64,000 bases of DNA from Hyphomicrobiales bacterium (GCA_021732215.1 JAKFVL010000009.1:124001-188000); one strand, 5' to 3'. Positions 1-9,526 are shown, counted from the first letter of the stretch. Notes: a model not told the origin generated them from the letters alone. Numbers and translations are program-made.

Positions 1-1501
1 GCTGGCGCAACAAAGCCGTAAAGCCGCAGAGGCCGAGACCGCACGGCAGACCACGCTGTTGATACAGGAAATCGACGCTCATCAACGCACCGATGCAGAA
101 CTGCAGCGCGCAAAGGAAGCAGCCGAATCGGCAAATCTGGCAAAGAGCCGCTATGTCGTCGGACTGAGCCATGAGCTGCGCTCGCCGCTGAATGCGATCA
201 GCGGCTACGCACAGCTTCTTGAGCAAGACAGCACGCTGCTCGCGAAAGCGAGGAACCAAGTCGGTGTGATGCGGCGAAGCGCGGACCACCTGTCCGGGCT
301 TATCGATGGCATTCTCGACATCTCCAAGATCGAGGCCGGACGCATTCATCTGTCGCGCGATGAAGTTCGTCTGACCGAGTTTCTGGATCAGATTGTCAGC
401 ATGTTCCGCCTGCAAGCTGCGGCAAAAGGAATCGAGTTCCACTTTCAGCCTCCCGATTTTTTGCCGCCGGTGGTTTATGCGGACGAAGCACGGCTAAGGC
501 AGGTGCTGATCAATCTGCTTTCCAATGCCATCAAGTTCACGCAGTCTGGCAGCGTTCGCTTCACGATTGAGTATCGTAGCCCGGTTGCGGAGTTCCGGGT
601 GATCGATACCGGCCCCGGCATAGCTCCCGACGATCTTGAGCGCATCTTTGCGCCGTTCGAGCGCGGCTCGCTCGGCGCCGCGCAACCGCTGACCGGAACA
701 GGTCTCGGCCTCACCATCAGCCGACTGCTCGCCGGTGTAATGGGCGGCAACATCACCGTCACAAGCACGGTCGGCTCGGGCAGCGTATTCCGGGTGAAGT
801 TGCTGCTATCCGAAGTCACCCATCCTACCCGCAAACCCATCATTGAGGGTCCGATCACGGGCTATGAGGGCCGGCGAAGAACAGTGATTGTCAGCGACGA
901 TGACCCTGTGCAGCGGGATATGCTCCGCGAAGTTCTCGATCCGCTCGGCTTTATCGTCCTCACAGCCGCGAACGGCCTGGAATGCTTACGACTTGCCGAG
1001 CACTCGAAGCCAGATCTGTTTCTGCTGGATATCACCATGCCGGTAATGGACGGCTGGACTGTCGCGCAGACGCTCCGCGCCGGCGGTCACCACGATGCAC
1101 GCATTATCATGACATCGGCTAGCGCACTCGAGGCTCACGGCACTCCACTCGCCCAAACATTCCATGACGCCTACCTGATGAAGCCGATCGATATTCAGCG
1201 GATGCTGGAGACCGTTAGCCAGATGTTGCAGATGACATGGACCCATGACGGCTTCGGCGAGACGATCGCAGCGCCGCCGCCGTGGTCGGAGGTCCGCCGC
1301 CCGCCCAACAATCATATCGCCGAACTGATCGATCTGGCGCGCATCGGCCACGTTCGCGCTATTCAGATCAGGCTTGACCGCATCTCCAAGGAGCACCCGG
1401 ACTGTGCCGAATTCATCAGCCGCATGCGTGACACGATTGACCGCTTCGACCTCCCGCAGTTCACCACCACTCTACAGTCGCTCTATGACCACGAGCCTTG
1501 A
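1..1501 (+). CDS. Hybrid sensor histidine kinase with C-terminal receiver domain (5' end outside window)
   Basis: The reading frame is open to the left edge, so the sensor part is missing. Counting from a TTG at base 59, a coiled linker leads into a HisKA dimerisation box with the motif SHELRSPLN (phospho-acceptor His at bases 170-172). An HATPase domain follows, with an N box (LINLLSNAIKFT), G1 box (DTGPGIAP) and G2 box (GTGLGLTIS). A receiver domain then starts near base 885, with acidic pocket SDDDP, phospho-acceptor Asp in LLDITMP and a conserved Lys in MKPID. Such hybrids autophosphorylate on His and pass phosphate to an Asp. About 90 further residues follow the receiver and are unassigned. 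The 3' end overlaps the next gene by 17 bases, so the two are almost certainly co-expressed and probably form one signalling pathway. The signal is unknown. Confidence 0.9.
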   Translation, partial: LAQQSRKAAEAETARQTTLLIQEIDAHQRTDAELQRAKEAAESANLAKSRYVVGLSHELRSPLNAISGYAQLLEQDSTLLAKARNQVGVMRRSADHLSGLIDGILDISKIEAGRIHLSRDEVRLTEFLDQIVSMFRLQAAAKGIEFHFQPPDFLPPVVYADEARLRQVLINLLSNAIKFTQSGSVRFTIEYRSPVAEFRVIDTGPGIAPDDLERIFAPFERGSLGAAQPLTGTGLGLTISRLLAGVMGGNITVTSTVGSGSVFRVKLLLSEVTHPTRKPIIEGPITGYEGRRRTVIVSDDDPVQRDMLREVLDPLGFIVLTAANGLECLRLAEHSKPDLFLLDITMPVMDGWTVAQTLRAGGHHDARIIMTSASALEAHGTPLAQTFHDAYLMKPIDIQRMLETVSQMLQMTWTHDGFGETIAAPPPWSEVRRPPNNHIAELIDLARIGHVRAIQIRLDRISKEHPDCAEFISRMRDTIDRFDLPQFTTTLQSLYDHEP

Positions 1502-2408
1502 TATCGGCCGCCGCGATATTGCGCTTGTCGTGGACGACTCGCCGGAAACGCTGCGGCTTCTCACCGATGCACTCGACGAAGCCAACATGACGGTGATGGT
1601 GGCGCTCGATGGCGAATCGGCGATCCGCATCGTCGATCAGATTATACCCGACGTGATCCTGCTTGACGCTATCATGTCGGGCCTCGACGGCTTTGAGACT
1701 TGCAGCCGGCTCAAACAGAACCCAGCGCTGGCCCAAGTTCCCATCATCTTCATGACGGGTCTCGCCGATACAGAGCACATCGTACGAGGCCTTGAGGCCG
1801 GCGGCGTCGATTACGTCACGAAGCCGATCGTTGTTCAGGAGATGCTGGCGCGGATACGAGTTCATCTTGCCAACGCGCGGATGACTCAGAGCGCGCGAAC
1901 GGCGCTTGATGCGACCGGACGTTTTCTGTTTGCAGTCAATCGAGAGGGACTAATCACCTGGGCCACACCGCAGACCCACAAGCTCCTGTTCGGTACCGGA
2001 ACCTTCACCACGCTCGATGCCTCGCATCGTAGCGATCTGATTGCGTGGCTTACCAACATTGGCCTGGATACTCCCTCACGCGACACATTCAAGATTCAGG
2101 CGGGTCCTGAAGAACTGCAGCTTCAATATATCAGCCGGTCCGGGCCAAACGAATTTCTTCTACACATTCAGGGCGACGACCAGCAGATTCCGCAAAGCGA
2201 TATAAGCGCAGAGCTCGGCTTGACGTCGAGAGAAGCCGAGGTCTTGGGCTGGCTGGGCAAGGGAAAGACCAATCGCGATATCGCTCAAATTCTCAGTCTC
2301 AGCCCGAGAACCGTGGATAAACATCTTCAGCAGATCTATGCGAAGCTAGGTGTGGAAAATCGCGTCGCCGCGCTGGCGGTCGCAGCCGAGAAGCGAAAAT
2401 CCAGATGA
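1485..2408 (+). CDS. Response regulator, receiver plus LuxR-type DNA-binding domain
   Basis: A 307-residue protein. The N-terminal receiver domain has acidic residues Asp17-Asp18 (VVDDSP), phospho-acceptor Asp61 in LLDAIMSG and a conserved Lys in VTKPIV. A middle segment of about 110 residues is unassigned. It could be a divergent PAS-like sensor. The C-terminal 65 residues form a LuxR/GerE helix-turn-helix with LTSREAEVLGWL and NRDIAQILSLSPRTVDKHL. The ATG at 1485 lies inside the end of the upstream kinase gene, which suggests translational coupling and a cognate pair. An open frame extends upstream to 1374, but the receiver fold starts at the chosen ATG. The target genes are unknown; the next gene is convergent and so is not part of this unit. 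Confidence 0.88.
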   Translation: MTTSLDIGRRDIALVVDDSPETLRLLTDALDEANMTVMVALDGESAIRIVDQIIPDVILLDAIMSGLDGFETCSRLKQNPALAQVPIIFMTGLADTEHIVRGLEAGGVDYVTKPIVVQEMLARIRVHLANARMTQSARTALDATGRFLFAVNREGLITWATPQTHKLLFGTGTFTTLDASHRSDLIAWLTNIGLDTPSRDTFKIQAGPEELQLQYISRSGPNEFLLHIQGDDQQIPQSDISAELGLTSREAEVLGWLGKGKTNRDIAQILSLSPRTVDKHLQQIYAKLGVENRVAALAVAAEKRKSR

Positions 2409-2543
2409 GACTGGGTTCAAGGGATGGTTCATTACCAAGATCGTTCGGCTGCAAGAGTTAAGCTCGCATCTTTCCTTCCCGGCAAGCAACACACAGCCGT
2501 GAGTCGGCTCGTCATTTCCTACAAGCCTCGTGCAGATCGCGCC

Positions 2544-4070
2544 TCAGGACGCACGGCCTTCGCGGCCTTCCCAATAAGGGTCGCGGAGCTTTCTCTTGAA
2601 TATCTTGCCGGTCGCCTCGCGGGGAAGCGCATCCAGAAAGCGCACCTCTCTCGGGACCTTGAAGTTGGCCAGCCGCTCCCGCAGAAAATCCCGAACGGCC
2701 ACGGGCGACTGCTCCGCACCGGTTTCTGGCTCGATACACGCGCATAGCCGTTCGCCGAATTCGTCATCGGGTATTCCGAACACCGCGCAGTCGCGCACAC
2801 CGGGCATCCCGATCAGCACGTTCTCAATCTCGGCGGGATAGATGTTGACGCCACCCGAGATCACCATGTCGCGTTTGCGGTCGCACAGGAACAGGTAGCC
2901 ATCCTCATCAAGGTAACCCATATCGCCGACGCTGACCAATCCCTCGCGCCCCGCGTGGATGCGGGCTTCGGCGTTGCCGTTATAGTCGAAGTCCGAAATC
3001 GCGGTCTGGCGCATGTAAATTTCGCCCGGTTCGTTGACGCCGCATGCCTCGCCGTTTTCGCGGAATACCTTGACGATGCCGCCTTCGATCGCGCGGCCGA
3101 CCGTGCCGGGTTTTGCAAGCGCTTCCGCCGCGGAATGCCAGACCGGAATTCCCGTCTCGGTCGAGCCGAAATATTCATGCACGACGGGACCCCACCAGCC
3201 GATCATGCCGCGCTTGACGTCCGCCGGACATGGCGCGGCACCATGAACAACGAAGCGCAGCGACGAGAGCTCGTGGCGTGTCTTGATGTCATCAGACAGA
3301 CGCAACAGCCGCACAAACATGGTCGGAACCATGTGCATATGAGTGACGCGGTGGCGCGCGATCAGTTGCAGCATGTCCTCGGGATCGAAGCGCGGCTCCA
3401 GCACGATGTCGCACTGCTGGCGGAACGCCAGCATGCCATAGCTGTTCGGCGCCGAATGATACATCGGTCCGTTCATCAACACGACCTGCCCTTCACCGGG
3501 CTTGATGCCGTAGGTGATCGCGCCGACGCGCTCGGCGGCGGGGACTTGTTCGGGCCGCATCGGCTGACGCCGCACGCCCTTGGGCTTTCCGGTGGTTCCG
3601 GAAGTATAGAACATCGGCGACGCGCGGCTTGACGGCTCGGGTGACGGCTGATGCTGCCCGCGCCAGCTGTCCCAATCGGTGAGGCCTTGCGGCACTGCCG
3701 TCAGCTCGGGTGCTACGTTATAGGCCGCAGCCAGTTCCGGCGGTGTGGTGACGACGAGCAGATGGAGACTGGCCGGAAGCCCTGACCGGATCTGCGCCAG
3801 CAGATCGGCGTGGCAGACCAGAACTTTGGCGCCGCTGTCGCCGAGGATATAGGCCACCTCATCCGCCTTGAGATGCCAGTTGATCGGCACCACCGGAGAG
3901 CCAACGGTCGCTGCCGCAAGCGAAACCTCGAAAAATGCGAAATCGTTACGCAGCATCATCGCAACCGGCGCCCCGCCGGCCACGCCCAGCGCCTTGAAGC
4001 CGGAAGCAGCCCTCGCAATGCGTTCGTAAATCTCCGGATACGTGATCCGTCGTTCGCCGCTGACAATCAT
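2544..4070 (-). CDS. Acyl-CoA synthetase (AMP-dependent ligase)
   Basis: A class I adenylate-forming enzyme of 508 residues that would activate a carboxylic acid to its CoA thioester using ATP. The P-loop-like motif YTSGTTGKPKG, the A5 motif YFGSTETG and the C-terminal motif with GGVNIYPAEIE and ATGKIFKRKL (catalytic Lys) are all visible. The frame closes 15 bases upstream at the stop codon of the binding-protein gene, so the start at 4070 cannot move far. The N-terminus is somewhat short for the family. It is the last gene of a leftward unit, flavoprotein, binding protein, ligase, whose spacing fits one operon. Substrate is unpredictable: fatty, aromatic or branched acids are all handled by this family. 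Confidence 0.88.
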   Translation of the reverse strand: MIVSGERRITYPEIYERIARAASGFKALGVAGGAPVAMMLRNDFAFFEVSLAAATVGSPVVPINWHLKADEVAYILGDSGAKVLVCHADLLAQIRSGLPASLHLLVVTTPPELAAAYNVAPELTAVPQGLTDWDSWRGQHQPSPEPSSRASPMFYTSGTTGKPKGVRRQPMRPEQVPAAERVGAITYGIKPGEGQVVLMNGPMYHSAPNSYGMLAFRQQCDIVLEPRFDPEDMLQLIARHRVTHMHMVPTMFVRLLRLSDDIKTRHELSSLRFVVHGAAPCPADVKRGMIGWWGPVVHEYFGSTETGIPVWHSAAEALAKPGTVGRAIEGGIVKVFRENGEACGVNEPGEIYMRQTAISDFDYNGNAEARIHAGREGLVSVGDMGYLDEDGYLFLCDRKRDMVISGGVNIYPAEIENVLIGMPGVRDCAVFGIPDDEFGERLCACIEPETGAEQSPVAVRDFLRERLANFKVPREVRFLDALPREATGKIFKRKLRDPYWEGREGRAS

Positions 4071-4085
4071 CCCGTTCCGGTCTTT

Positions 4086-5273
4086 CTACTGGTCGTCCTG
4101 GATATCGCCGAAGCCGACCCAGCTTTTGCCGTCGAAGCGCTGCAACCTCAACTGCTGGAACGGCAGGTAATCGTCCGAGCTGGTCGATACTGTGATGCCC
4201 GGCAGGAGTAGCGGCAACGCCACCTCCTTCAGCGCCATAGCCTGGCGCATGATGTTGTCGCGGCTGACATCGTCGCCACAGGCACGTAGCAGCTTCTCCA
4301 GCAGCGTCGCATAATGATAACCGGCGGCATAGTTGGAATTGTTAATGTCTGCGCCGGGCAGATGCTGGCTCATGAACTCCTTGAATCCCTTGACGCCAGG
4401 ATCATTCGCCCACTGCACGTCCCTGGTGTCTTTCTGGCTGCTCGAAGTGATCAGACCGATTGCATTCTCGAGGCCTGCGGGCTCCAGAAATGCAATCGAT
4501 GAGGCAGACGTCGGCACAAACGTCATATCGGGCTTCCAGCCGATTTCAGCGATTCCCTTGATCATCTGCGAAGTAAACTTGCCGAGCACGACGCCGAACA
4601 GAACGTTGGCGTCCGACGCCTTCAATTGTGCGAGTTGCGAATTGATGGTCGGCGCACTGGTCTCGTAGGTCGTCTCACTGACGATCATCTTCGCGGCCTT
4701 GTCGCCGAGCGCGCGCTTGAAACCCGCGACATAGTCGCGACCGAAGTCGTCGTTCTGGGCAAGGATCGCGATCTTCGCTTCCGGCTTGGTCTGGAGAATA
4801 TGCTTGGCGTAGACCACGCCCTCGGACTGGTATGCGGCCATGCCGGGCATGGTCCACGGGAAATTCTTCGGATCGGCCCACTTGTTGGCGCCGCTCAGTA
4901 CGAACAGTTGCGGCACCTTCTTGGCGTTGAGATACCGATGCACGGCGTTATTTGTCGCGGTGCCGAGCGAGCCAAACATCAGCATCACTTCGTCCTGCTC
5001 GACGAGCTTGCGGGTGTGCTCGACCGTCTTCGGGGGCGAGTAACCGTCATCGAGACTGATGAGCCTCACCTGCTTGCCATTGATGCCGCCCTCGGCGTTG
5101 ATCTTTGCAAAATAGGCTTCTTGCGCCTTGCCGATGATGCCGAAGCCGGACAATGGACCGCTGTAAGGCAACGTCTGGCCAACGCGGATTTCACCCTTGT
5201 CCGCCAGGGCCGGAAGCACCATTGACGTAGCCACCAGCGTCACCGCGGCTACTCGCAAAGACAATAAATACAT
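4086..5273 (-). CDS. Branched-chain amino acid-type ABC transporter substrate-binding protein (orphan)
   Basis: A 395-residue periplasmic type I binding protein (Peripla_BP_6 family). A Sec signal peptide spans about residues 1-24 with an ALA-D cleavage site, followed by the family opening IRVGQTLPYSGP. A strong ribosome binding site (AGGGAGGA) precedes the ATG. No permease or ATPase gene is adjacent, so it must share a translocator encoded elsewhere, possibly LivHMGF at 32153-35492. It lies between a nitronate monooxygenase-like gene and a CoA ligase on the same strand, which suggests capture of the acid those enzymes process. In this family the ligand is often an aromatic or fatty acid derivative rather than leucine. 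Confidence 0.88.
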   Translation of the reverse strand: MYLLSLRVAAVTLVATSMVLPALADKGEIRVGQTLPYSGPLSGFGIIGKAQEAYFAKINAEGGINGKQVRLISLDDGYSPPKTVEHTRKLVEQDEVMLMFGSLGTATNNAVHRYLNAKKVPQLFVLSGANKWADPKNFPWTMPGMAAYQSEGVVYAKHILQTKPEAKIAILAQNDDFGRDYVAGFKRALGDKAAKMIVSETTYETSAPTINSQLAQLKASDANVLFGVVLGKFTSQMIKGIAEIGWKPDMTFVPTSASSIAFLEPAGLENAIGLITSSSQKDTRDVQWANDPGVKGFKEFMSQHLPGADINNSNYAAGYHYATLLEKLLRACGDDVSRDNIMRQAMALKEVALPLLLPGITVSTSSDDYLPFQQLRLQRFDGKSWVGFGDIQDDQ

Positions 5274-5333
5274 GAGCGTCCTCCCTTTGAACCGTCGTTT
5301 TGATTTACTTCCAGCCGCTCTTAGGCGGCCTGA

Positions 5334-6308
5334 TTACGCACATGCGCGCTGCACAAAGCTCTCGCGCGCATCGTTGAACTCGCGCTTCAGCCGGGCCACG
5401 AGGTCCGCAACCGGCGGCGCATCGGCGATCTGGCCGATGCCCTGCCCAGACCCCCAGATATCGCGCCAGGCCCTGGATTTCATGTTGCCGCCCGAGCCGA
5501 AGTTCATCTTCGTCTTGTCGGCCACCGGCAGATTGCCTGGATCGAGACCTGCCGCGGCGATCGACGGGCCGAGGTAGTTGCCGTGAACGCCGGTGAACAG
5601 GTTGGAATAGACGATGTCATGCGCGGCGTGATCGATCAGCGCCTGCTTGTATGCGTTGTCGGCATTCGCTTCCTGAGTGGCGATGAAGCGCGTGCCCATG
5701 TAAGCCAGATCGGCACCGAGCGCGAGCGCACCTGCGACACCATAGCCGTCCGAAATCGCGCCCGACAGCAGGATCGTGCCGCCGAACCATTGCTTCACTT
5801 CACGCACCAGCGCGAAGGGCGACAGCGTGCCCGCGTGGCCACCTGCGCCAGCGCATACAAGAATAAGCCCGTCCACGCCCTGCTCGGCGGCCTTTCGCGC
5901 GTGCTTGACGTTGATGACATCATGAAACACGACGCCGCCGTATGAATGCGCCGCCTCGACAATCTCGGCAGGCGGGCGCAGCGACGTAATGATGATCGGG
6001 ACCTTGTGTTTGACGCAGGTCTCCATGTCCTTCATCAGGCGGTCATTGGAGACGTGGCAGATCTGGTTCACCGCGTAAGGCGCGACCTTTCTGCCGGGAT
6101 TGAGCGCCTTGTATTCGCCGAGTTCGTTATCGATCCGCGTCAGCCACTCGTCGAGCTTGTCGACCGGGCGTGCATTGAGCGCTGGAAACGAGCCGATAAT
6201 TCCCGCCTTGCATTGGGCGATCACGAGGTCAACGCCCGACACGATGAACAGCGGAGAGCCGAGAACCGGCAATTCCAGTGAGTCACAAAGCAGCTTGGGT
6301 AAGGGCAT
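5334..6308 (-). CDS. Nitronate monooxygenase / NAD(P)H-dependent flavin oxidoreductase family protein
   Basis: A 324-residue FMN-dependent TIM-barrel protein of the 2-nitropropane dioxygenase family. Visible features are the glycine-rich phosphate-binding segment VCAGAGGHAG, the following ILLSGAISDGYGVAGALALGA strand-helix and the C-terminal GTRFIATQEA motif. Members oxidise alkyl nitronates, or act as enoyl/FMN reductases in which nitronate activity is only incidental. The setting with a CoA ligase and a solute-binding protein makes a catabolic or reductase role as likely as nitronate detoxification. It is divergent from a LysR regulator at 6399, the usual arrangement for a LysR-controlled target. 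Confidence 0.82.
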   Translation of the reverse strand: MPLPKLLCDSLELPVLGSPLFIVSGVDLVIAQCKAGIIGSFPALNARPVDKLDEWLTRIDNELGEYKALNPGRKVAPYAVNQICHVSNDRLMKDMETCVKHKVPIIITSLRPPAEIVEAAHSYGGVVFHDVINVKHARKAAEQGVDGLILVCAGAGGHAGTLSPFALVREVKQWFGGTILLSGAISDGYGVAGALALGADLAYMGTRFIATQEANADNAYKQALIDHAAHDIVYSNLFTGVHGNYLGPSIAAAGLDPGNLPVADKTKMNFGSGGNMKSRAWRDIWGSGQGIGQIADAPPVADLVARLKREFNDARESFVQRACA

Positions 6309-6363
6309 CTGACGTATCCTTTATTGATATGCAAACCATAGCGGTTGACAGCTCTGCGCTGGT

Positions 6364-6404
6364 GTTCAATCTTGAACATACGTCTATCAGGATTGAACAT
6401 GAAC
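6364..6404. promoter_or_regulatory. Probable LysR operator between divergent genes
   Basis: Bases 6364-6377 are GTTCAA-TC-TTGAAC, a perfect dyad with 6-base arms. The octamer TTGAACAT occurs at 6372-6379 and again at 6393-6400, 21 bases apart, which is two helical turns. The second copy overlaps the LysR start codon at 6399. The layout suits a LysR tetramer that represses its own gene and controls the divergent flavoprotein operon. Seen in sequence; function inferred. Confidence 0.5.
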
Positions 6405-7286
6405 TGGGACCTTTGCCAGACCTTTGTTGCTGTTGCGGAGGCCGGCAGTTATTCGGCGGCCGCGCGCCGTTTACGGGTCAGTCACCCGACCGTCGGACGC
6501 GAGATCGCAGCCCTCGAACAGCAGCTCGGCACCCGGCTGTTTGCGCGCTCGAATGACGGTCTCGTTCTGACCACCCATGGCCGCCGGTTTCACGAGCACG
6601 CCGAGGCGATGGCCACCGCGGCATTGCGCGCCGAAACGGCCGTCGCGAGCCGCAGCGGCCGCCCGCGCGGACAGGTCAAGTTTTCGATAGGCCCGACGCT
6701 GGCCGCTTACTGGCTGATGCCGCACATGCAGGCGTTCGTGCAGGAGTATCCGGACGTCGAAGTTGAGTTCGTCACCCATCCGTTCCCGGTCAGCGTGCGG
6801 CGGCGTGAAGCCGACATCGTGCTGCGGATCTATCAAAGCGGCGATGAAAATCTGGTCGGGCGCAAGATTGCACGGCTCGGCGCCGGCTTTTACGCCTCGC
6901 GCAGCTATGCGGCGCAGCATCCGCTACCCGAACGCCGCGATCAGTGGCGTGGTCATCGCATCATCGGCTTTGCCGACAAGGCCTCGAACGCCGAGCTTGG
7001 CCGCTGGAGTGATCAGGTCGCACGGCAGGCGTCCGTCGTGATGCGCTGCTCGTCGCAATCCGACATGCTAGCCGCGGCCCGCGAAGGTATTGGAATCTGT
7101 GCATTGTCTTGCATCGCCGGCGACGCGCACGACGATCTTGTCCGCGTCGCGCCGGCAAAGCTGGCTTCTCTTTCCGACATGTGGCTGCTGGCTCATCCAG
7201 ACCTCGTCGATCTCCCCCCGGTCCGCGCCGTCATCGAGTTCGTGTCCCGCTGCGGGCGCTCTGACCGTCAAAAGCTGAGCGGGTGA
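6399..7286 (+). CDS. LysR-family transcriptional regulator
   Basis: A 295-residue regulator. The winged helix-turn-helix occupies residues 1-60 (FVAVAEAGSYSAAARRLRVSHPTVGREIAALE), followed by a type 2 periplasmic-binding-like effector domain starting near residue 90 (KFSIGPTLAAYWLMP). An open frame begins at 6345, but the ATG at 6399 places the HTH at the normal position next to the N-terminus. The regulator is divergent from the flavoprotein, binding-protein and ligase operon and most likely controls it. The shared intergenic region holds a dyad and repeated half-sites. The inducer is unknown. Confidence 0.88.
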   Translation: MNWDLCQTFVAVAEAGSYSAAARRLRVSHPTVGREIAALEQQLGTRLFARSNDGLVLTTHGRRFHEHAEAMATAALRAETAVASRSGRPRGQVKFSIGPTLAAYWLMPHMQAFVQEYPDVEVEFVTHPFPVSVRRREADIVLRIYQSGDENLVGRKIARLGAGFYASRSYAAQHPLPERRDQWRGHRIIGFADKASNAELGRWSDQVARQASVVMRCSSQSDMLAAAREGIGICALSCIAGDAHDDLVRVAPAKLASLSDMWLLAHPDLVDLPPVRAVIEFVSRCGRSDRQKLSG

Positions 7287-7345
7287 AAAAGCCCGACGTA
7301 AGCGCTCGATGGATCAATCGAACAAAAACCGTCACTGCATGAGAT

Positions 7346-8593
7346 TCAGCCAGACTTTGACGAAACGTTGAAGTTCGCGATGGTTTCAAACAATATCCGC
7401 GCGCCCGCCTCGACGTCTGAAAGCTCGACGTGCTCGTCCGGATGATGGCTGATGCCGCCGCGGCAGCGAACGAAGATCATGCCGATGTCGCAGATGTCGG
7501 CAATCGCCATTCCGTCATGGCCAGCGCCACTCGGTAATTCATGAACAGCGTGACCCTGCTGGCGAATGGCGTTCGCTATCTGCAGGCTGATACTGGGCGC
7601 GCACGGAACGCTGCGATTGTCGTGTGTCCGCGCGATATGGCACGTCAGCGATCTTTCAGCCGCAATCGCTTCGATTTTGCTTATCAGTTTCTCGACGGCC
7701 TTTCGGCGCTGTTTATCCGACCCACTTCGGACATCCAGCGTGAACGTCACCTTGCCGGGAATCACATTCGTCGCGCCCGGAGCAACTATCGCTTGTCCGA
7801 CGGTGCCGACCAGCCCTTCGTGCGAGCAGCAATAGGTCTCAATCGCCAGAATGGATTCGGCAGCACCCGCCAGCGCGTCGCGCCTCTGATCCATCGGGAC
7901 GGTGCCGGCGTGTCCTGCCATGCCCTCAAATACGATCAACAGCCGGGTCGCGCCGCTGATCGCCGTCACGAGACCAACAGGGGATCCAAGCGATTCCAGA
8001 ACGGGGCCCTGCTCGATGTGCAGCTCGATGTATCCCAGCACGTCATCGCGCCGGCGCGCCGCCGTCTTGATCTTGCTCGCATCCAGTCCGAACGCAGCAA
8101 GCGCTTGCCGCATCGTCACGCCTTCGCGATCGACCGCATCGAGTATCCGTTCGTCGAACGTGCCTGCAATCGCTCTGCTGCCGAGCAATGTGGAACTGAA
8201 GCGAACGCCTTCCTCGTCGGCAAAGCCGATAACCTCGATTGCGAAAGGAAAGCGCTTTCGCTGCAGGTTCAATTCACCGACACAGGAAATGGCCGTGACT
8301 ACGCCGAGAGGACCATCCCATTTGCCGGCATTGCGCACAGTGTCGTAATGCGATCCCAGCATCAGGCACGGCAAGCCAGGCATTTCGCCTTCATAGCGGC
8401 CGACCACGTTGCCGACAGCGTCCAGATGCGCTGACATTCCAGCTTCTCGCATCCATGCCATCAGTTGGTCGGCGGCGGCGCGATGTTGAGGCGTGAGATA
8501 AATCCGGGTCAACGCATCCGGCATTTCCGAAATCGCGCCCAGAATGTCGATGCGTTCGGCGATCTCGCGGCCAAGCTGCGGCGGCTGTGTCAT
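7346..8593 (-). CDS. M20-family amidohydrolase, probable allantoate amidohydrolase
   Basis: A 415-residue zinc hydrolase of the allantoate amidohydrolase / N-carbamoyl-L-amino-acid hydrolase / ureidoglycolate amidohydrolase group. Dinuclear metal site residues are visible: GSHYDT, the bridging Asp in GKWDGPLG, the Glu pair in FADEEGVRF, His in ELHIEQGP and the C-terminal His in GISHHPDE. The GAGHD motif is also present. Only three bases separate it from the upstream allantoinase gene. That neighbour favours allantoate as substrate, released as ureidoglycine, ammonia and CO2. Ureidoglycolate is the main alternative, since the subfamilies look alike and no other gene here covers the later steps. 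Confidence 0.82.
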   Translation of the reverse strand: MTQPPQLGREIAERIDILGAISEMPDALTRIYLTPQHRAAADQLMAWMREAGMSAHLDAVGNVVGRYEGEMPGLPCLMLGSHYDTVRNAGKWDGPLGVVTAISCVGELNLQRKRFPFAIEVIGFADEEGVRFSSTLLGSRAIAGTFDERILDAVDREGVTMRQALAAFGLDASKIKTAARRRDDVLGYIELHIEQGPVLESLGSPVGLVTAISGATRLLIVFEGMAGHAGTVPMDQRRDALAGAAESILAIETYCCSHEGLVGTVGQAIVAPGATNVIPGKVTFTLDVRSGSDKQRRKAVEKLISKIEAIAAERSLTCHIARTHDNRSVPCAPSISLQIANAIRQQGHAVHELPSGAGHDGMAIADICDIGMIFVRCRGGISHHPDEHVELSDVEAGARILFETIANFNVSSKSG

Positions 8594-8596
8594 CGC

Positions 8597-9526
8597 CTAG
8601 ACCGTTCGGGCATCGTCAGACAGATGTTTCAAGTGACGATGCCAGTGCTGCGCGATCGCTAAGCGCGTCGGTGTCCATACCCGCTCGAAGTTTGCAATGT
8701 AGTCGAGGAAGCGCAGCAATCCAGCCGTCCGGCCAGGCCGTCCGGCCAGCCTGCAATGCAGGCCGACCGACATCATTTTCGGAGAGGTCTCGCCTTCCTT
8801 GTAGAGGACATCGAAATTGTCCTTGAGATAGACAAAGAAATCATCGCCGTTACTGAAGCCCTGCGCGTTGGTGAAACGCATGTCGTTGCAATCCAGACTA
8901 TATGGGATGATGAGGTGCGGCCCGCGCGGGCCTTTAAGCCAGTAGGGCAGATCGTCAGCGTAAGAATCGCAGGAGTACAGCAATCCTCCGGCTTCCATCG
9001 CCATCCTTGTCGAATTGATCGACGTGCGGCCCGTGTACCATCCGAGCGGACTCTGTCCCGTAACCTCGGTGTGAATGCGGATAGCCTCCGCTATCTGAGC
9101 GCGCTCCTCGGCGTCCGGCATGTCCTTGTGTTCGATCCACTTGAGACCGTGACTTGCGATATCCCAGTTCGCCTCGTTCATTGCGGCGACAATTTCGGGA
9201 TTGCGCATCAGCGCGGTCGCCACGCCAAACACGGTGACGCCGATGTTGCGTTCTGCGAACGTGCGCCACAGCCGCCAGAAACCCGCACGCGAGCCGTATT
9301 CGAACATCGATTCGATGTTGACGTGCCGCTGACCCGGCCACGGCTGCGCGCCCAGAACATCTGACAGAAATGCCTCCGACGCCGGGTCTCCGTGCAGGAT
9401 GTTATTTTCGCCGCCCTCCTCGAAATTAACGACGAACTGAACCGCGATACGCGCATCGCCAGGCCAGTGCGGATGCGGCGGCGTCCGCCCATAGCCCCGC
9501 AGGTCGCGCGGATAAACCTCCGTCAT
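8597..9526 (-). CDS. puuE: Allantoinase, PuuE (polysaccharide deacetylase-fold) type
   Basis: A 309-residue protein with the PuuE opening (YPRDLRGYGRTPPHPHWPG, then VQFVVNFEEGGENN), the Asp/Glu-rich first motif of the NodB-like fold and the later motif SHGLKWIEH. PuuE-type allantoinases are metal-independent and hydrolyse (S)-allantoin to allantoate. They are unrelated to the AllB amidohydrolase. The start codon directly abuts the stop of the upstream DUF3830-type gene (TAA then ATG) and the stop lies three bases before the amidohydrolase gene, so these three genes form a tight operon. A racemase of the allantoin type and a Dpp-type importer nearby support the assignment. Confidence 0.85.
   Translation of the reverse strand: MTEVYPRDLRGYGRTPPHPHWPGDARIAVQFVVNFEEGGENNILHGDPASEAFLSDVLGAQPWPGQRHVNIESMFEYGSRAGFWRLWRTFAERNIGVTVFGVATALMRNPEIVAAMNEANWDIASHGLKWIEHKDMPDAEERAQIAEAIRIHTEVTGQSPLGWYTGRTSINSTRMAMEAGGLLYSCDSYADDLPYWLKGPRGPHLIIPYSLDCNDMRFTNAQGFSNGDDFFVYLKDNFDVLYKEGETSPKMMSVGLHCRLAGRPGRTAGLLRFLDYIANFERVWTPTRLAIAQHWHRHLKHLSDDARTV

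Noticed and set aside
7541-8434. A 297-codon plus-strand frame opposite the M20 hydrolase gene
   Set aside because: No domain or start signal, and the opposite strand encodes a complete metal-site hydrolase.
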